The position numbers and the translations under genes were made by a program. The notes beneath the pieces were generated by a model. That model was not told where the DNA came from, made no database searches, and saw only the letters and a list, made by a program, of their open reading frames with translations. Of a stretch of DNA of 17,150 nucleotides, positions 1 through 7,451 are shown piece after piece (position 1 is the stretch's first letter; each line of letters starts with the position of its first letter). The DNA comes from Pseudomonadota bacterium (GTDB taxonomy: Bacteria > Bdellovibrionota > Oligoflexia > Oligoflexales > Oligoflexaceae). The DNA lies in NCBI GenBank assembly GCA_029556045.1, contig JAKQGS010000311.1, positions 1-17,150 of the forward strand, given 5' to 3'.

Positions 1-18
1 TGCAATACTTTCACCCAT
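1..18 (-). CDS. Start of an unidentified downstream gene (partial)
   Basis: An ATG reading leftward at 18-16 is preceded by AAAAGG with six bases between it and the start, a good Shine-Dalgarno. Only six codons (MGESIA) lie inside the window, so no function can be given. It follows the gene ending at 87 on the same strand after 68 bases, so the two are probably co-transcribed. Its Shine-Dalgarno and the A of its start codon fall within one arm of a 10-bp inverted repeat (18-27 with 80-89). Confidence 0.4.
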
Positions 19-89
19 AACGCGCCTTTTGATTTTGATGTCGTTGTTTAAGCAAACCAAAGACTATCAAAGCTCAGACAGGCGCGTTA
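18..89 (-). repeat. Inverted repeat joining a stop codon to the next gene's ribosome-binding site
   Basis: Positions 18-27 (taacgcgcct on the + strand) and 80-89 (aggcgcgtta) are exact reverse complements, 10 bp with six G/C pairs in a row, separated by 52 bases. On the leftward transcript the first arm begins with the UAA of the upstream gene. The second arm covers the AGG of the downstream Shine-Dalgarno and the A of the AUG. Such a stem could hold the downstream start closed until a ribosome terminating at UAA opens it. The long loop makes this less certain. Confidence 0.45.
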
Positions 90-638
90 GCCTTTTTTGG
101 TCAGGCTGTCATGAATAAGGTGGGTTAAACCCACGTTGAACGCATTTAGAGCCGTCACCAGATTATGGAGGCGGGCCGAAATGACATCATCCATCGACAA
201 TGCCCCCATGATAACCACCAGTGTGTTTTTGACGTCGCCTTCCATCACACTGAGAGCTTCCATTTGTTTGGAGAATTTTCCTCCGGCGCGCCGCAATTGA
301 TTTTCCAGCATATCCCGACGACTTTCGGCGCTGACCCCCTCCTCTTCTGCGATCACCCGTAACTCAAGATCGTTGCGACCCTGACTGGGGGTGTCGATAA
401 ATTCCGGGTTTGGTGGCGCCATGGCATCGCGAGTTTCCTGTATCACTTTAATATTGTCGGCTCTGATTTTGGCCGCATCTGCCGTATTGCTCAATTCTGC
501 GACGGAATCCATTACCTGAGCCACCACATCCGCAAGGCATCGGTGGGTAAATGCCAGCTGTTTTTCACACAGGTTCGCGAAATCCTGCATGAAATCCAAA
601 AGACTTTTGGCGGCTTTAAATTCAGCTTTATTTTCCAT
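87..638 (-). CDS. Helical protein with CheZ-like C-terminal segment, possible chemotaxis/signalling helper
   Basis: The protein is 183 residues, charged and almost wholly helical, with no signal peptide or membrane segment. I chose the ATG at 638 (MENKAEF) over the TTG at 686, because AAGG lies just upstream and the earlier stretch looks non-coding. The C-terminus (residues about 137-178, around GALSMDDVISARLHNLVTAL) resembles the 'LQFQD..SQRL.H' helix pair seen in CheZ and in other proteins of chemotaxis and motility clusters. An N-terminal helix with FANLCEKQLAFTHR is also typical of small helical-bundle helpers. The likeness is by eye and the function is an inference; it could equally be an unrelated coiled-coil protein. 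It is probably co-transcribed with the gene starting at 18. Confidence 0.6.
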   Translation of the reverse strand: MENKAEFKAAKSLLDFMQDFANLCEKQLAFTHRCLADVVAQVMDSVAELSNTADAAKIRADNIKVIQETRDAMAPPNPEFIDTPSQGRNDLELRVIAEEEGVSAESRRDMLENQLRRAGGKFSKQMEALSVMEGDVKNTLVVIMGALSMDDVISARLHNLVTALNAFNVGLTHLIHDSLTKKG

Positions 639-948
639 AAACCTTGCGCTCGAAGATCGGTCAATGCTTGGTTGCTTGCCCCCCAAACCCTGTGACGGGT
701 GACCCGGGTGCTATCGGCAAAATGTAGTTTCAGTTTAATGTCGTCCAACTAACACGCAGTAATTAAACATCTTTTTATTTTATTTGGTGTCTCCGTCTAA
801 TCTTGATGGCCTGCCAGGGCCAGGGAAGAATGGCCGGTCATCAGACAAACTGGATGTTTTGCGGTGAGCTTCCCGATTCGGTCCGATCCATATGTTACAA
901 TGTTAGGTACGCAGCATCTGACACTCACCCGATCCCGAAAGCAGAATC
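639..948. other. Divergent intergenic spacer
   Basis: About 310 bases lie between the helical-protein gene (leftward) and the SNF2 gene (rightward). I see an AT-rich tract at about 763-792, a short palindrome (acccgggt) near 703-710, and a small stem of TGGCC/GGCCA type near 808-822. An extended -10 promoter for the rightward gene lies at its right end. For the leftward gene there is only a weak pair, TTGGAC at 748-743 and TACATT at 726-721 with 16 bases between. No convincing small gene was found here. Confidence 0.6.
893..901 (+). promoter_or_regulatory. Extended -10 promoter for the SNF2 gene
   Basis: TGT followed by TACAAT (896-901) matches the TGnTATAAT extended -10 form at five of six hexamer positions. 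It lies 47 bases before the GTG start at 949. There is no good -35 hexamer at 15-18 bases upstream, which is normal for extended -10 promoters. Confidence 0.4.
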
Positions 949-3792
949 GTGAAAACTAGCACTATACTGGAGTTTTTTTACGAACATATCGATGAAGGCG
1001 ACTGGCTGGAAGGTCTTGACCTCTATCAGTCCGCTAAAGTGCACGACATAAAGGACTTCCACGGACTGATTACGGCGTCGGTGTCCTCTAACATCCGCAA
1101 GGATGCGGAGGTCCGACTTAAAATTCATCCCAGTGGTCGCACTATCCAGTGGATTGAATGCACCTGCCGCAAAAACCGCAGCACCGGCCGCTACTGCGAG
1201 CATATGGCTGCGTTCATGATCAATATCGATCGTGAACGCCCAGCCCTGTTTGGTAATCTGGATACCAAAATGCCGATGAAGCCGCCGGTGGTGGGCCGCA
1301 AGGTCAAGGTTCCGCAGCTGGAGCCCCAGGGCAATGAACACCCCAAAGACCGGGTGGAAGGCGCCGCTCAGACCATTTTAAATCGCCTCGAGGGCAATAT
1401 TCACAGCGTCAGCCTCATGGCCAAAGGCCCCACCATGCGGGTCAGGCTCGAAATCAAGCCAGGGCAGTTGACCCACTATAACCTTGAATTGGATGATGCG
1501 GCAAAATTTCTGCAATCCCATCCCAAACTCAAAACAGCGTCTGAAGAGGTGCAATCCCTAAAAGTCTATGGCACACCTGTTATGCTGGGCACCCGTATCT
1601 ATCAAGCGGATGATGAACGGGTAGTGACCGAACGGGTGGTGGTGATCAAGGGTAAAAACATCGACGAACCCGGTCGCAAACGCGGCAAAAAGACCAAGGA
1701 TAAGGAAGAGTCCACAGAGCCTTTTGTTGCCGCCGACTATAAGATGTTTTCTCGCGAAAATCCCAAAGGCAAAGAGGGAACATTCGAATTTTTTCCTGTC
1801 AAATCCTGTAGCCGCAATATCGGCAAAGAGTATTTTTTTGTTCCCGAACGAGGGTTTTGGCCGATACCCAAGGAGGCCTGGCTGCCGCAATGGAACGAAC
1901 TGCCCCTTAAAAAGGTCTATAAGGAAGACGCCGCCGCGCACCTGGTGGCCACTCAATTCCAGGAATACCTGGGGGTAGCCCCCATTTGGCTGGAGACCGG
2001 CCTCGAAGATCCCATCATCAATGAGGATCCCACCATTTTCGAAATCAATGTCCACAAGGAAGTTGATGGGTGGTTTTTTCTCGACCCACGCTACGGGGCC
2101 GGCAAGGATTCCATTTCGATGGTGGAGTTGATGCGGCAGTTTCGTAAGAAACGCCGGGACTACCTCAAGGCCGGCGGTGGCTGGGTCAAGGTTCCCGATC
2201 TGATCAAAGACCAGGATTGGGCCGTCGATGAATCCGGCAAGTATCTCAAAGTTGACGCGATTGGACTGATGCGCCTTAAGGCAGCTGTTGGGGATTTTGA
2301 TCATTTTGCTGGAAGTAAAAAACTTCTGAACCAGATACGCAACCGACTGGAATTTGTCTCGGTGGGGCAGGCCCCTAAACTGGTGAATACGAAGTTAAAC
2401 CTGCGTGAATATCAGCTGACGGGCCTGGAGTGGCTATGGTGGCTTTATAAAAACCGCCTGCATGGACTGCTGGCAGATGAAATGGGTCTTGGTAAAACCC
2501 ACCAGGCCATGGCTTTGATGTCGGCGATTCAGCAGGAAGAAAAGCAATGCAAGTTCCTGGTGATCTCCCCTACCACCGTTCTAGACCATTGGGAAGACAA
2601 GGTGCATGACTTCTGTCCCAACCTCAGAGCCATAAAACACCACGGACCCAAACGCGGCATCAAAATGCATCTGCTGGGAAAGGAGTTTAATACTCTCATC
2701 ACCAGTTACGGGGTTCTCCTACGGGATATCAAAGAGCTGACAGAAGTGGAGTGGGACGCCATCGTTCTTGACGAGGCGCATTTCGTTAAAAATGAGGATA
2801 CCGCTACCTATCGTGCCGCCTGCCGTTTGCGAGGCCACATTCGTATCTGTCTGACCGGTACCCCCATGGAAAACCACTTGGGTGAGTTAAAGAATATCTT
2901 TGATTTTCTGATCCCTGGGTATCTGGGATCAAAGGACTATTTCCGCAAGACTTTTGTACAGCCGATTGAGAGCCACGAGAGGCCAGAAGCAGAGCTGGAA
3001 TTGCAGAAGCTGATTCACCCGTTCAAACTGCGGCGCACAAAAAGCAATGTCCTCAAGGATCTCCCCGCCAAAGTTGAGGATATTCGTCATTGCGAATTGT
3101 CCGCCGAGCAGATCAAACTGTATAAAGATGTCCTGGCTCTAAAAGCCAGCCCACTTGTTAAACAATTGCAGGATGAGCAAAATCCAATACCGTTTCTGCA
3201 TGTATTTGCCACACTGACTATATTGAAGCAAATTTGCAACCACCCCGCCCTGGTTGCTAAAAATCCTGACTACCTTAAGCATGACAGTGGCAAGTTTGAA
3301 CTGTTGAAAGAAATCCTGGAAGAAGCTCTGGGATCGGGACACAAGGTGGTCATCTTCAGCCAGTATGTGGAAATGATCAAAATATTTGAAAAGCACCTCA
3401 CCAACGCCGGTATCGACCATGTCACCCTGACGGGACAAACCCGCAACCGCGGGGCTGTCATTGAAAAATTCCAGACCCAGCCGGAATGCAAGGTTTTCTG
3501 TGGCTCCCTGCTGGCGGGTGGTATCGGTATCGATTTGACGGCGGCCTCAGTGGTGGTGCATTACGATCGCTGGTGGAATGCCAGCAAAGAAAATCAGGCC
3601 ACCGACCGGGTCCACCGGATTGGTCAAAACAAAAACGTGCAGGTGTTGAAACTGGTCACCCGGGGCACCCTGGAAGAAAAAATCGACGAAATGATCAAAG
3701 CTAAGCATCGATTGTTTGAGAAATTTATCGACCAGGACGAAGAGGTTTTCCGCCAGTTAACCCGGGAGCAGTTGATCGAACTCCTGCAGTAG
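949..3792 (+). CDS. SWIM zinc-finger SNF2-family helicase-like ATPase
   Basis: The protein is 947 residues. A SWIM zinc finger of form CxCx9CxH sits near the N-terminus (C71, C73, C83, H85). The middle is a poorly conserved linker, basic around residues 240-260. From about residue 485 there is a complete SNF2 ATPase: motif I ADEMGLGKT (K516), motif II DEAH (608-611), motif III LTGTPMEN, then the C-terminal RecA lobe with GGIGIDLTAA and motif VI HRIGQ (889-893). SNF2 proteins translocate on double-stranded DNA and do not unwind it. The bacterial SWIM members are thought to act on DNA- or RNA polymerase-bound complexes, but the substrate here is unknown. It lacks the RapA layout. The start is GTG 949: an in-frame stop lies at 919-921 and there is no other start before the SWIM finger; the Shine-Dalgarno is weak. 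It is monocistronic, ending at a terminator. Confidence 0.95.
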   Translation: MKTSTILEFFYEHIDEGDWLEGLDLYQSAKVHDIKDFHGLITASVSSNIRKDAEVRLKIHPSGRTIQWIECTCRKNRSTGRYCEHMAAFMINIDRERPALFGNLDTKMPMKPPVVGRKVKVPQLEPQGNEHPKDRVEGAAQTILNRLEGNIHSVSLMAKGPTMRVRLEIKPGQLTHYNLELDDAAKFLQSHPKLKTASEEVQSLKVYGTPVMLGTRIYQADDERVVTERVVVIKGKNIDEPGRKRGKKTKDKEESTEPFVAADYKMFSRENPKGKEGTFEFFPVKSCSRNIGKEYFFVPERGFWPIPKEAWLPQWNELPLKKVYKEDAAAHLVATQFQEYLGVAPIWLETGLEDPIINEDPTIFEINVHKEVDGWFFLDPRYGAGKDSISMVELMRQFRKKRRDYLKAGGGWVKVPDLIKDQDWAVDESGKYLKVDAIGLMRLKAAVGDFDHFAGSKKLLNQIRNRLEFVSVGQAPKLVNTKLNLREYQLTGLEWLWWLYKNRLHGLLADEMGLGKTHQAMALMSAIQQEEKQCKFLVISPTTVLDHWEDKVHDFCPNLRAIKHHGPKRGIKMHLLGKEFNTLITSYGVLLRDIKELTEVEWDAIVLDEAHFVKNEDTATYRAACRLRGHIRICLTGTPMENHLGELKNIFDFLIPGYLGSKDYFRKTFVQPIESHERPEAELELQKLIHPFKLRRTKSNVLKDLPAKVEDIRHCELSAEQIKLYKDVLALKASPLVKQLQDEQNPIPFLHVFATLTILKQICNHPALVAKNPDYLKHDSGKFELLKEILEEALGSGHKVVIFSQYVEMIKIFEKHLTNAGIDHVTLTGQTRNRGAVIEKFQTQPECKVFCGSLLAGGIGIDLTAASVVVHYDRWWNASKENQATDRVHRIGQNKNVQVLKLVTRGTLEEKIDEMIKAKHRLFEKFIDQDEEVFRQLTREQLIELLQ

Positions 3793-3826
3793 CCCTCTCG
3801 TCGATTTGGTTTTTGTCCCAACAAAG

Positions 3827-3859
3827 CAAAGGGAAGACCTGCTGAGGGTCTTCCCTTTG
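3827..3859. terminator. Bidirectional terminator between convergent genes
   Basis: A perfect 13-bp inverted repeat (3827-3839 with 3847-3859, arms caaagggaagacc and ggtcttccctttg) encloses a 7-base loop. It lies in the 93-base gap between the stops of the SNF2 gene and gltX. There is no long T-run on either side, but T-rich flanks exist on both strands. It is well placed to end both transcripts. Confidence 0.8.
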
Positions 3860-3885
3860 TCATTTGCCGGACAGTTTAAGTCAGA

Positions 3886-5334
3886 TTATGTATGCCAGCC
3901 GTGAAACTTCAGGTAGTCCCGCAGACGGAAGCGGACGATTTCACGCCCCAATACCTCCAGGGTCTCATAGAGCGGCGGAGAATCCGGACGTCCGGTGGTA
4001 ATCATTCGTACCGGCATGAAGTAATCCTTGGGTTTCCAACCCAACTCCCCTTTATGGGCGTCCAGCAGTTCTTTGATATGGGCTGCATCCCAATCATAGA
4101 GCTCATCCATCTTCTCCACCAGATCCTTGACAGCCTCGCAGAGCTGGGCCTGCTCTTTGCCGTTAGGCAGGATGTTTAGGCCTTCGTACTTCAAGGCGCC
4201 GGAAAAGAAGAAGGTGTTTTGCTCCACAAACTGCTCAAAGCGCGACATACGCTCAAGTACCAGTGGCTTCAGTTTGGAGAGGTACTCGGTGCTAAAGACT
4301 TCGTCGCGCAAATGATTGGCGAATTCCCGATCCGTCATCCTGTGCATGTAGTGCTGGTTCAACCAGGTCAGTTTAACCAGATCAAATACCGGACCGCCCA
4401 GGGAGATATTCTTGAATTCAAAAACTTCCATCATCTCTTTAACCGTGAAGATCTCGCGGTCATTGCCAAAGCTCCAGCCCATCATGGCTAGGAAGTTCAA
4501 CAACGCATGGGGCAAAATGCCGGCGCGCCGATAGTAGGTCAAGGACACGGGATTCTTGCGTTTAGAAATCTTGGACTGATCCGCGTTACGGAGAAGAGGC
4601 ATGTGAACCCAAACCGGTTGCTCCCACCCAAAGGCTTTGTAGAGTTGCACATGTTTGGGGGTGGACGAAATCCACTCTTCCGCCCGGATCACATGGGTGA
4701 TGCCCATGGCATGATCATCCACCACGTTGGCGAGGTGATAGGTGGGGTAACCATCGGACTTTAATAGCACTTGGTCATCGAGGCGGTGGTTTTCAAACTC
4801 CACGGGTCCCCGCAATTCGTCCTGAAAGGTTGAAACCCCTTCGGTTGGCATTTTCAGGCGGACCACATAGGGGACGCCGGCTTTGATTTTTGCATCCACT
4901 TCCGATGGGGAGAAGGACCGGCAAAAACGGTCGTATCCAGTGGGTTTACCTTCGAGTCGCTGCTGAACCCGCAGTTCAGCCAGACGCTCCTGGGTGCAAA
5001 AGCATGGATAGGCCTCCCCCTTTTCCAGGAGAATTTTGGCATGCTGCGTGTAAAGATCGCGCCGCTCCGACTGCCGATAAGGGCCGTGGGGCCCCCCCTT
5101 ATCCGGACCCTCGTCCCATTCCAGCCCCAACCACCGCAGGGACTCCATAATCATGGCTTCACTGGAGGATTTAGCCCGGGCCTGGTCGGTATCTTCGATA
5201 CGCAGGATGAATTGCCCCCCGAATTTCTTGGCAAAAACATAGTTAAAGAGGGCGATGTAAGCGGTCCCGACGTGGGGATCACCGGTCGGTGAGGGGGCTA
5301 TACGAACCCGGGGAGTTTTGGTCGGATGTGTCAT
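3886..5334 (-). CDS. gltX: Glutamyl-tRNA synthetase
   Basis: This 482-residue class I aminoacyl-tRNA synthetase charges tRNA-Glu with glutamate (and possibly tRNA-Gln if the enzyme is non-discriminating). The HIGH-type motif is in PSPTGDPHVGT (H21-T24) and the KMSKS-type motif is KISKR (255-259). The signature stretch RIEDTD (45-50) is also present. Length is normal for the family. The zinc-site region has C111, C113 and C138, but Ser140 stands where E. coli has a histidine ligand, so zinc may be absent or bound differently. The start is ATG 5334 with GAAGGA nine bases upstream. The gene stands alone, with a TATAAT-type promoter and a terminator shared with the SNF2 gene. Only one gltX is visible in the window. 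Confidence 0.98.
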   Translation of the reverse strand: MTHPTKTPRVRIAPSPTGDPHVGTAYIALFNYVFAKKFGGQFILRIEDTDQARAKSSSEAMIMESLRWLGLEWDEGPDKGGPHGPYRQSERRDLYTQHAKILLEKGEAYPCFCTQERLAELRVQQRLEGKPTGYDRFCRSFSPSEVDAKIKAGVPYVVRLKMPTEGVSTFQDELRGPVEFENHRLDDQVLLKSDGYPTYHLANVVDDHAMGITHVIRAEEWISSTPKHVQLYKAFGWEQPVWVHMPLLRNADQSKISKRKNPVSLTYYRRAGILPHALLNFLAMMGWSFGNDREIFTVKEMMEVFEFKNISLGGPVFDLVKLTWLNQHYMHRMTDREFANHLRDEVFSTEYLSKLKPLVLERMSRFEQFVEQNTFFFSGALKYEGLNILPNGKEQAQLCEAVKDLVEKMDELYDWDAAHIKELLDAHKGELGWKPKDYFMPVRMITTGRPDSPPLYETLEVLGREIVRFRLRDYLKFHGWHT

Positions 5335-5379
5335 TCTAATAATTCCTTCAGCAAATCCTTGAATCCTTAAAATAGATTC

Positions 5380-5385
5380 ATTATA
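5380..5385 (-). promoter_or_regulatory. -10 element of the gltX promoter
   Basis: A perfect TATAAT reads leftward at 5385-5380, 46 bases before the gltX ATG. The region 15-18 bases upstream is T-rich (TTTTAT, TTTATC) with no strong TTGACA match, so the -35 is weak or the promoter relies on other contacts. Confidence 0.45.
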
Positions 5386-5403
5386 AAGTGGCCTCGGTTT
5401 GAT

Positions 5404-5435
5404 AAAAAATCCCCCCTGACTTCTGACTCAGGGAG
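5404..5435 (-). terminator. Terminator-like hairpin upstream of gltX on the gltX strand
   Basis: On the leftward strand, CTCCCTGA (5435-5428) can pair with TCAGGGGG (5419-5412), 8 bp with one G-T wobble and an 8-base loop. GA and then six T (5409-5404) follow. This is the form of an intrinsic terminator. No leftward gene lies upstream of it within the window before 8762. It may stop antisense transcription from the neighbouring operon, or act as an attenuator if gltX has a second promoter further upstream. Confidence 0.45.
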
Positions 5436-5445
5436 CTCTTATCAT
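5416..5445 (+). promoter_or_regulatory. Possible promoter for the 5495-8705 operon
   Basis: CTGACT (5416-5421) and TATCAT (5440-5445) are separated by 18 bases and match the -35 and -10 consensus at four and five of six positions. The pair lies 50 bases before the ATG at 5495 and overlaps the terminator-like hairpin of the other strand. A palindrome (attaattaat, 5459-5468) lies between it and the start and could be an operator, but nothing more supports that. Confidence 0.35.
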
Positions 5446-5494
5446 CCTGCGGAAACCCATTAATTAATACGGCTGATAGAGGGGCGCAACGCTA

Positions 5495-6427
5495 ATGAGC
5501 GACTTGTCCAAGAATTCCGTGAGTGCACCATCTGGCACCCTGTTTATTAAGGATGTGGACCGGATCGATTGCGCAGTCTTTGAGCCTTCATTTGGGGTTG
5601 TGGGGCATTCGTGGCACGTGGATATCGCCGTGTCTGGACCTCTTGATCACAATGGATTTGTTCATGATTTCAGCCACATCAAAAAGCTGCTCAAACAAAC
5701 TTTGCGAACATCTGTCGATCATTCCCTCTTGATTCCCATCATGTCGCGGCAGGTGCATTACCAAGAGATGCCGGATACAGAGACCTGGATCCTCAAAGCT
5801 AAGGGACGCCTGACAGGCGCCAATGCAGAATGGGAATACCGTTGTCCCAAGGGGGCGGTGTTTCCCATTCGTGCCGTGGTGATCGACGAAGAGGTGATCG
5901 AGCAGGAGATCGCCCGGTTGATGCGCCACCGTTTGCCCGCAACCATTACGGACATCAAACTCACGCTGCGGGAAGAAGATGCGGAATCAACAGCGGCGTT
6001 CTTCCGCTACACCCATGGTATTACTGAGCATGAAGGCCTTTGCCAGAGGCTTTTTCACGGGCACCGCAGCCTGATCGAAATCTATGTGGACAATGAGCGA
6101 CGCCCGGATTTGGAACATTACATTGCGCGGGAAGTGTTTGGCTCAAATATCCACATCGCTTCGCAAAGACAGATCATCAGCGGTGAATTCCGGGTGGGCT
6201 GCCGAGGAACATCCGATGAGCCGCTGCTGATCAACTACAGCGGCAGTTTTGGCAGTTATCTGGCACGGATACCCGCCAATCGTGTTTTCGTAACCCAGGA
6301 TGAAACCAGCATTGAGTCCATCACCCGTGACCTGGCCCAGATTCTGGCGCAAAAGGACACCTCCGGTGCCAAAATAAAAATTCTTTGTTATGAAGGAATT
6401 GGCAAGGGCGCCATAGCAGAAGCATGA
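5495..6427 (+). CDS. Tandem 6-pyruvoyl-tetrahydropterin synthase/QueD-like protein
   Basis: The protein is 310 residues and appears to contain two T-fold (PTPS/QueD-like) units. The first (about residues 15-85) has GHSWHV (37-42), HDF and VDH, but lacks the usual first histidine and the first His of HGH. The second (about 152-308) keeps the pattern THGITEH...C183...HGH (188-190) and the late glutamate near E300, so it could bind zinc and keep a catalytic cysteine. QueD makes 6-carboxy-tetrahydropterin for queuosine; PTPS acts in biopterin synthesis. QueD is usually about 120 residues, so this is a double-length paralogue and its substrate is not known. The start is ATG 5495 with GAGGGG upstream. 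It overlaps the peptidase gene by four bases (ATGA), so the two are translationally coupled. Confidence 0.8.
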   Translation: MSDLSKNSVSAPSGTLFIKDVDRIDCAVFEPSFGVVGHSWHVDIAVSGPLDHNGFVHDFSHIKKLLKQTLRTSVDHSLLIPIMSRQVHYQEMPDTETWILKAKGRLTGANAEWEYRCPKGAVFPIRAVVIDEEVIEQEIARLMRHRLPATITDIKLTLREEDAESTAAFFRYTHGITEHEGLCQRLFHGHRSLIEIYVDNERRPDLEHYIAREVFGSNIHIASQRQIISGEFRVGCRGTSDEPLLINYSGSFGSYLARIPANRVFVTQDETSIESITRDLAQILAQKDTSGAKIKILCYEGIGKGAIAEA

Positions 6428-7440
6428 GGGGTTCTCCACGACCATTCGCCTGGGAGCAATGGGATGATGAAGAACTACTGCGAACACCCATCCAAAAATT
6501 GCAGATATCCCTGCGGCACATCCCCTGGTTGGAGCAGGAGCAACAAAATCTTCACCGGGAATTGCAGCAAGCAGGACTTCAATACCTCAGGCCGCAGATC
6601 TACCTGGCGGACGATTGGTTCACCCCGGATGGCTCCGCTCTGATTGCGATTCCGTTTTACCTGACGCACCCCCGCCTGTTGCAACTGGAACGGCGTATGA
6701 TGGGGTTTGTGGAAGGGGCCACACGAACAGAATTCCGCAAATTGCTCCGGCACGAGGCAGGGCACTGCTTTGACCATGCCTACCGGCTGGAGCGGGATCC
6801 CCTTTGGGCTCATTGCTTTGGGGACCGATCACAGCCCTATAATCCGGACCATTATCGACCTCGTCTTTACTCCCGCCGATATGTCCGCCACCTTGCCGAT
6901 GGTTACGCCCAGGCCCATCCCGAGGAGGATTTTGCGGAAACATTTGCCCTGTTTATGACCCCTTCTTTTTTACCGCGCAGTCGTTATGCGGAGGCGCCAA
7001 TCATATTGAACAAATTCTCCTATATCGCACAAGCCGTGAAGCAATGGGGGCATCGTGTTCCCAAGGGCCTGCACGAGGAACGCTGGAGCAATGTATCGCA
7101 CTGCAAAATCACTCTGGGAGAATACTATCGGCGTAAAAGGGCCCAGGCGGCCCCTGGCACCCCATGTTTTCATGATAGCCACCTGCAAAAGATCTTTTCT
7201 CATCGCCAGGGTCCGGTAACCGCTTGCGGCTATCTGCAGGACAATGCCAACATTTTATCCAATCAAATCGCCTCATTATCAGGTCGCTATCGATACGAAG
7301 CCCGTCGCCTCATCGCTGTGGCCGCCAAACGGGCACAAGATCTTAATCTTTTCCTGAAATCTTCCGAAAGGCAAACCAGGGATCATGTGGTGACGGTGCT
7401 CAGTGCGATGGTCACACAGCATCAAACCACGCCAAACTAA
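6424..7440 (+). CDS. Putative zinc metallopeptidase (Peptidase_Mx-like)
   Basis: The protein is 338 residues with no signal peptide or membrane segment, so it is probably cytoplasmic. The zincin motif is HEAGH (H110, E111, H114). About 55 residues later comes HPEEDFAETFA (E167, E168, D169, E172), the acidic segment that provides the third zinc ligand in the family of 'putative zinc-binding metallopeptidases' of roughly this length. The segment RPQIYLADDWFTPDG, which precedes the active site, also fits that family. Substrate and role are unknown in the family. The start ATG overlaps the previous stop, and the ATP-grasp gene follows after 11 bases. The last 100 residues are basic and helical and I recognise no domain there. 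Confidence 0.85.
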   Translation: MRGSPRPFAWEQWDDEELLRTPIQKLQISLRHIPWLEQEQQNLHRELQQAGLQYLRPQIYLADDWFTPDGSALIAIPFYLTHPRLLQLERRMMGFVEGATRTEFRKLLRHEAGHCFDHAYRLERDPLWAHCFGDRSQPYNPDHYRPRLYSRRYVRHLADGYAQAHPEEDFAETFALFMTPSFLPRSRYAEAPIILNKFSYIAQAVKQWGHRVPKGLHEERWSNVSHCKITLGEYYRRKRAQAAPGTPCFHDSHLQKIFSHRQGPVTACGYLQDNANILSNQIASLSGRYRYEARRLIAVAAKRAQDLNLFLKSSERQTRDHVVTVLSAMVTQHQTTPN

Positions 7441-7451
7441 GGTTTGCCTCA

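Noticed and set aside
512..748. 78-codon leftward open frame upstream of and overlapping the helical-protein gene
   Set aside because: It needs a TTG start, its second half is the wrong frame of a better gene, and no ribosome-binding site or family resemblance supports it.
949..3792. Defence-system helicase (for example with a methylase or nuclease partner)
   Set aside because: The gene stands alone between a small helical-protein gene and gltX, with its own promoter and terminator and no defence partner.
5335..5494. T-box or other amino-acid riboswitch before gltX
   Set aside because: The leader has a terminator-like stem, but I see no T-box consensus sequence and no competing antiterminator.
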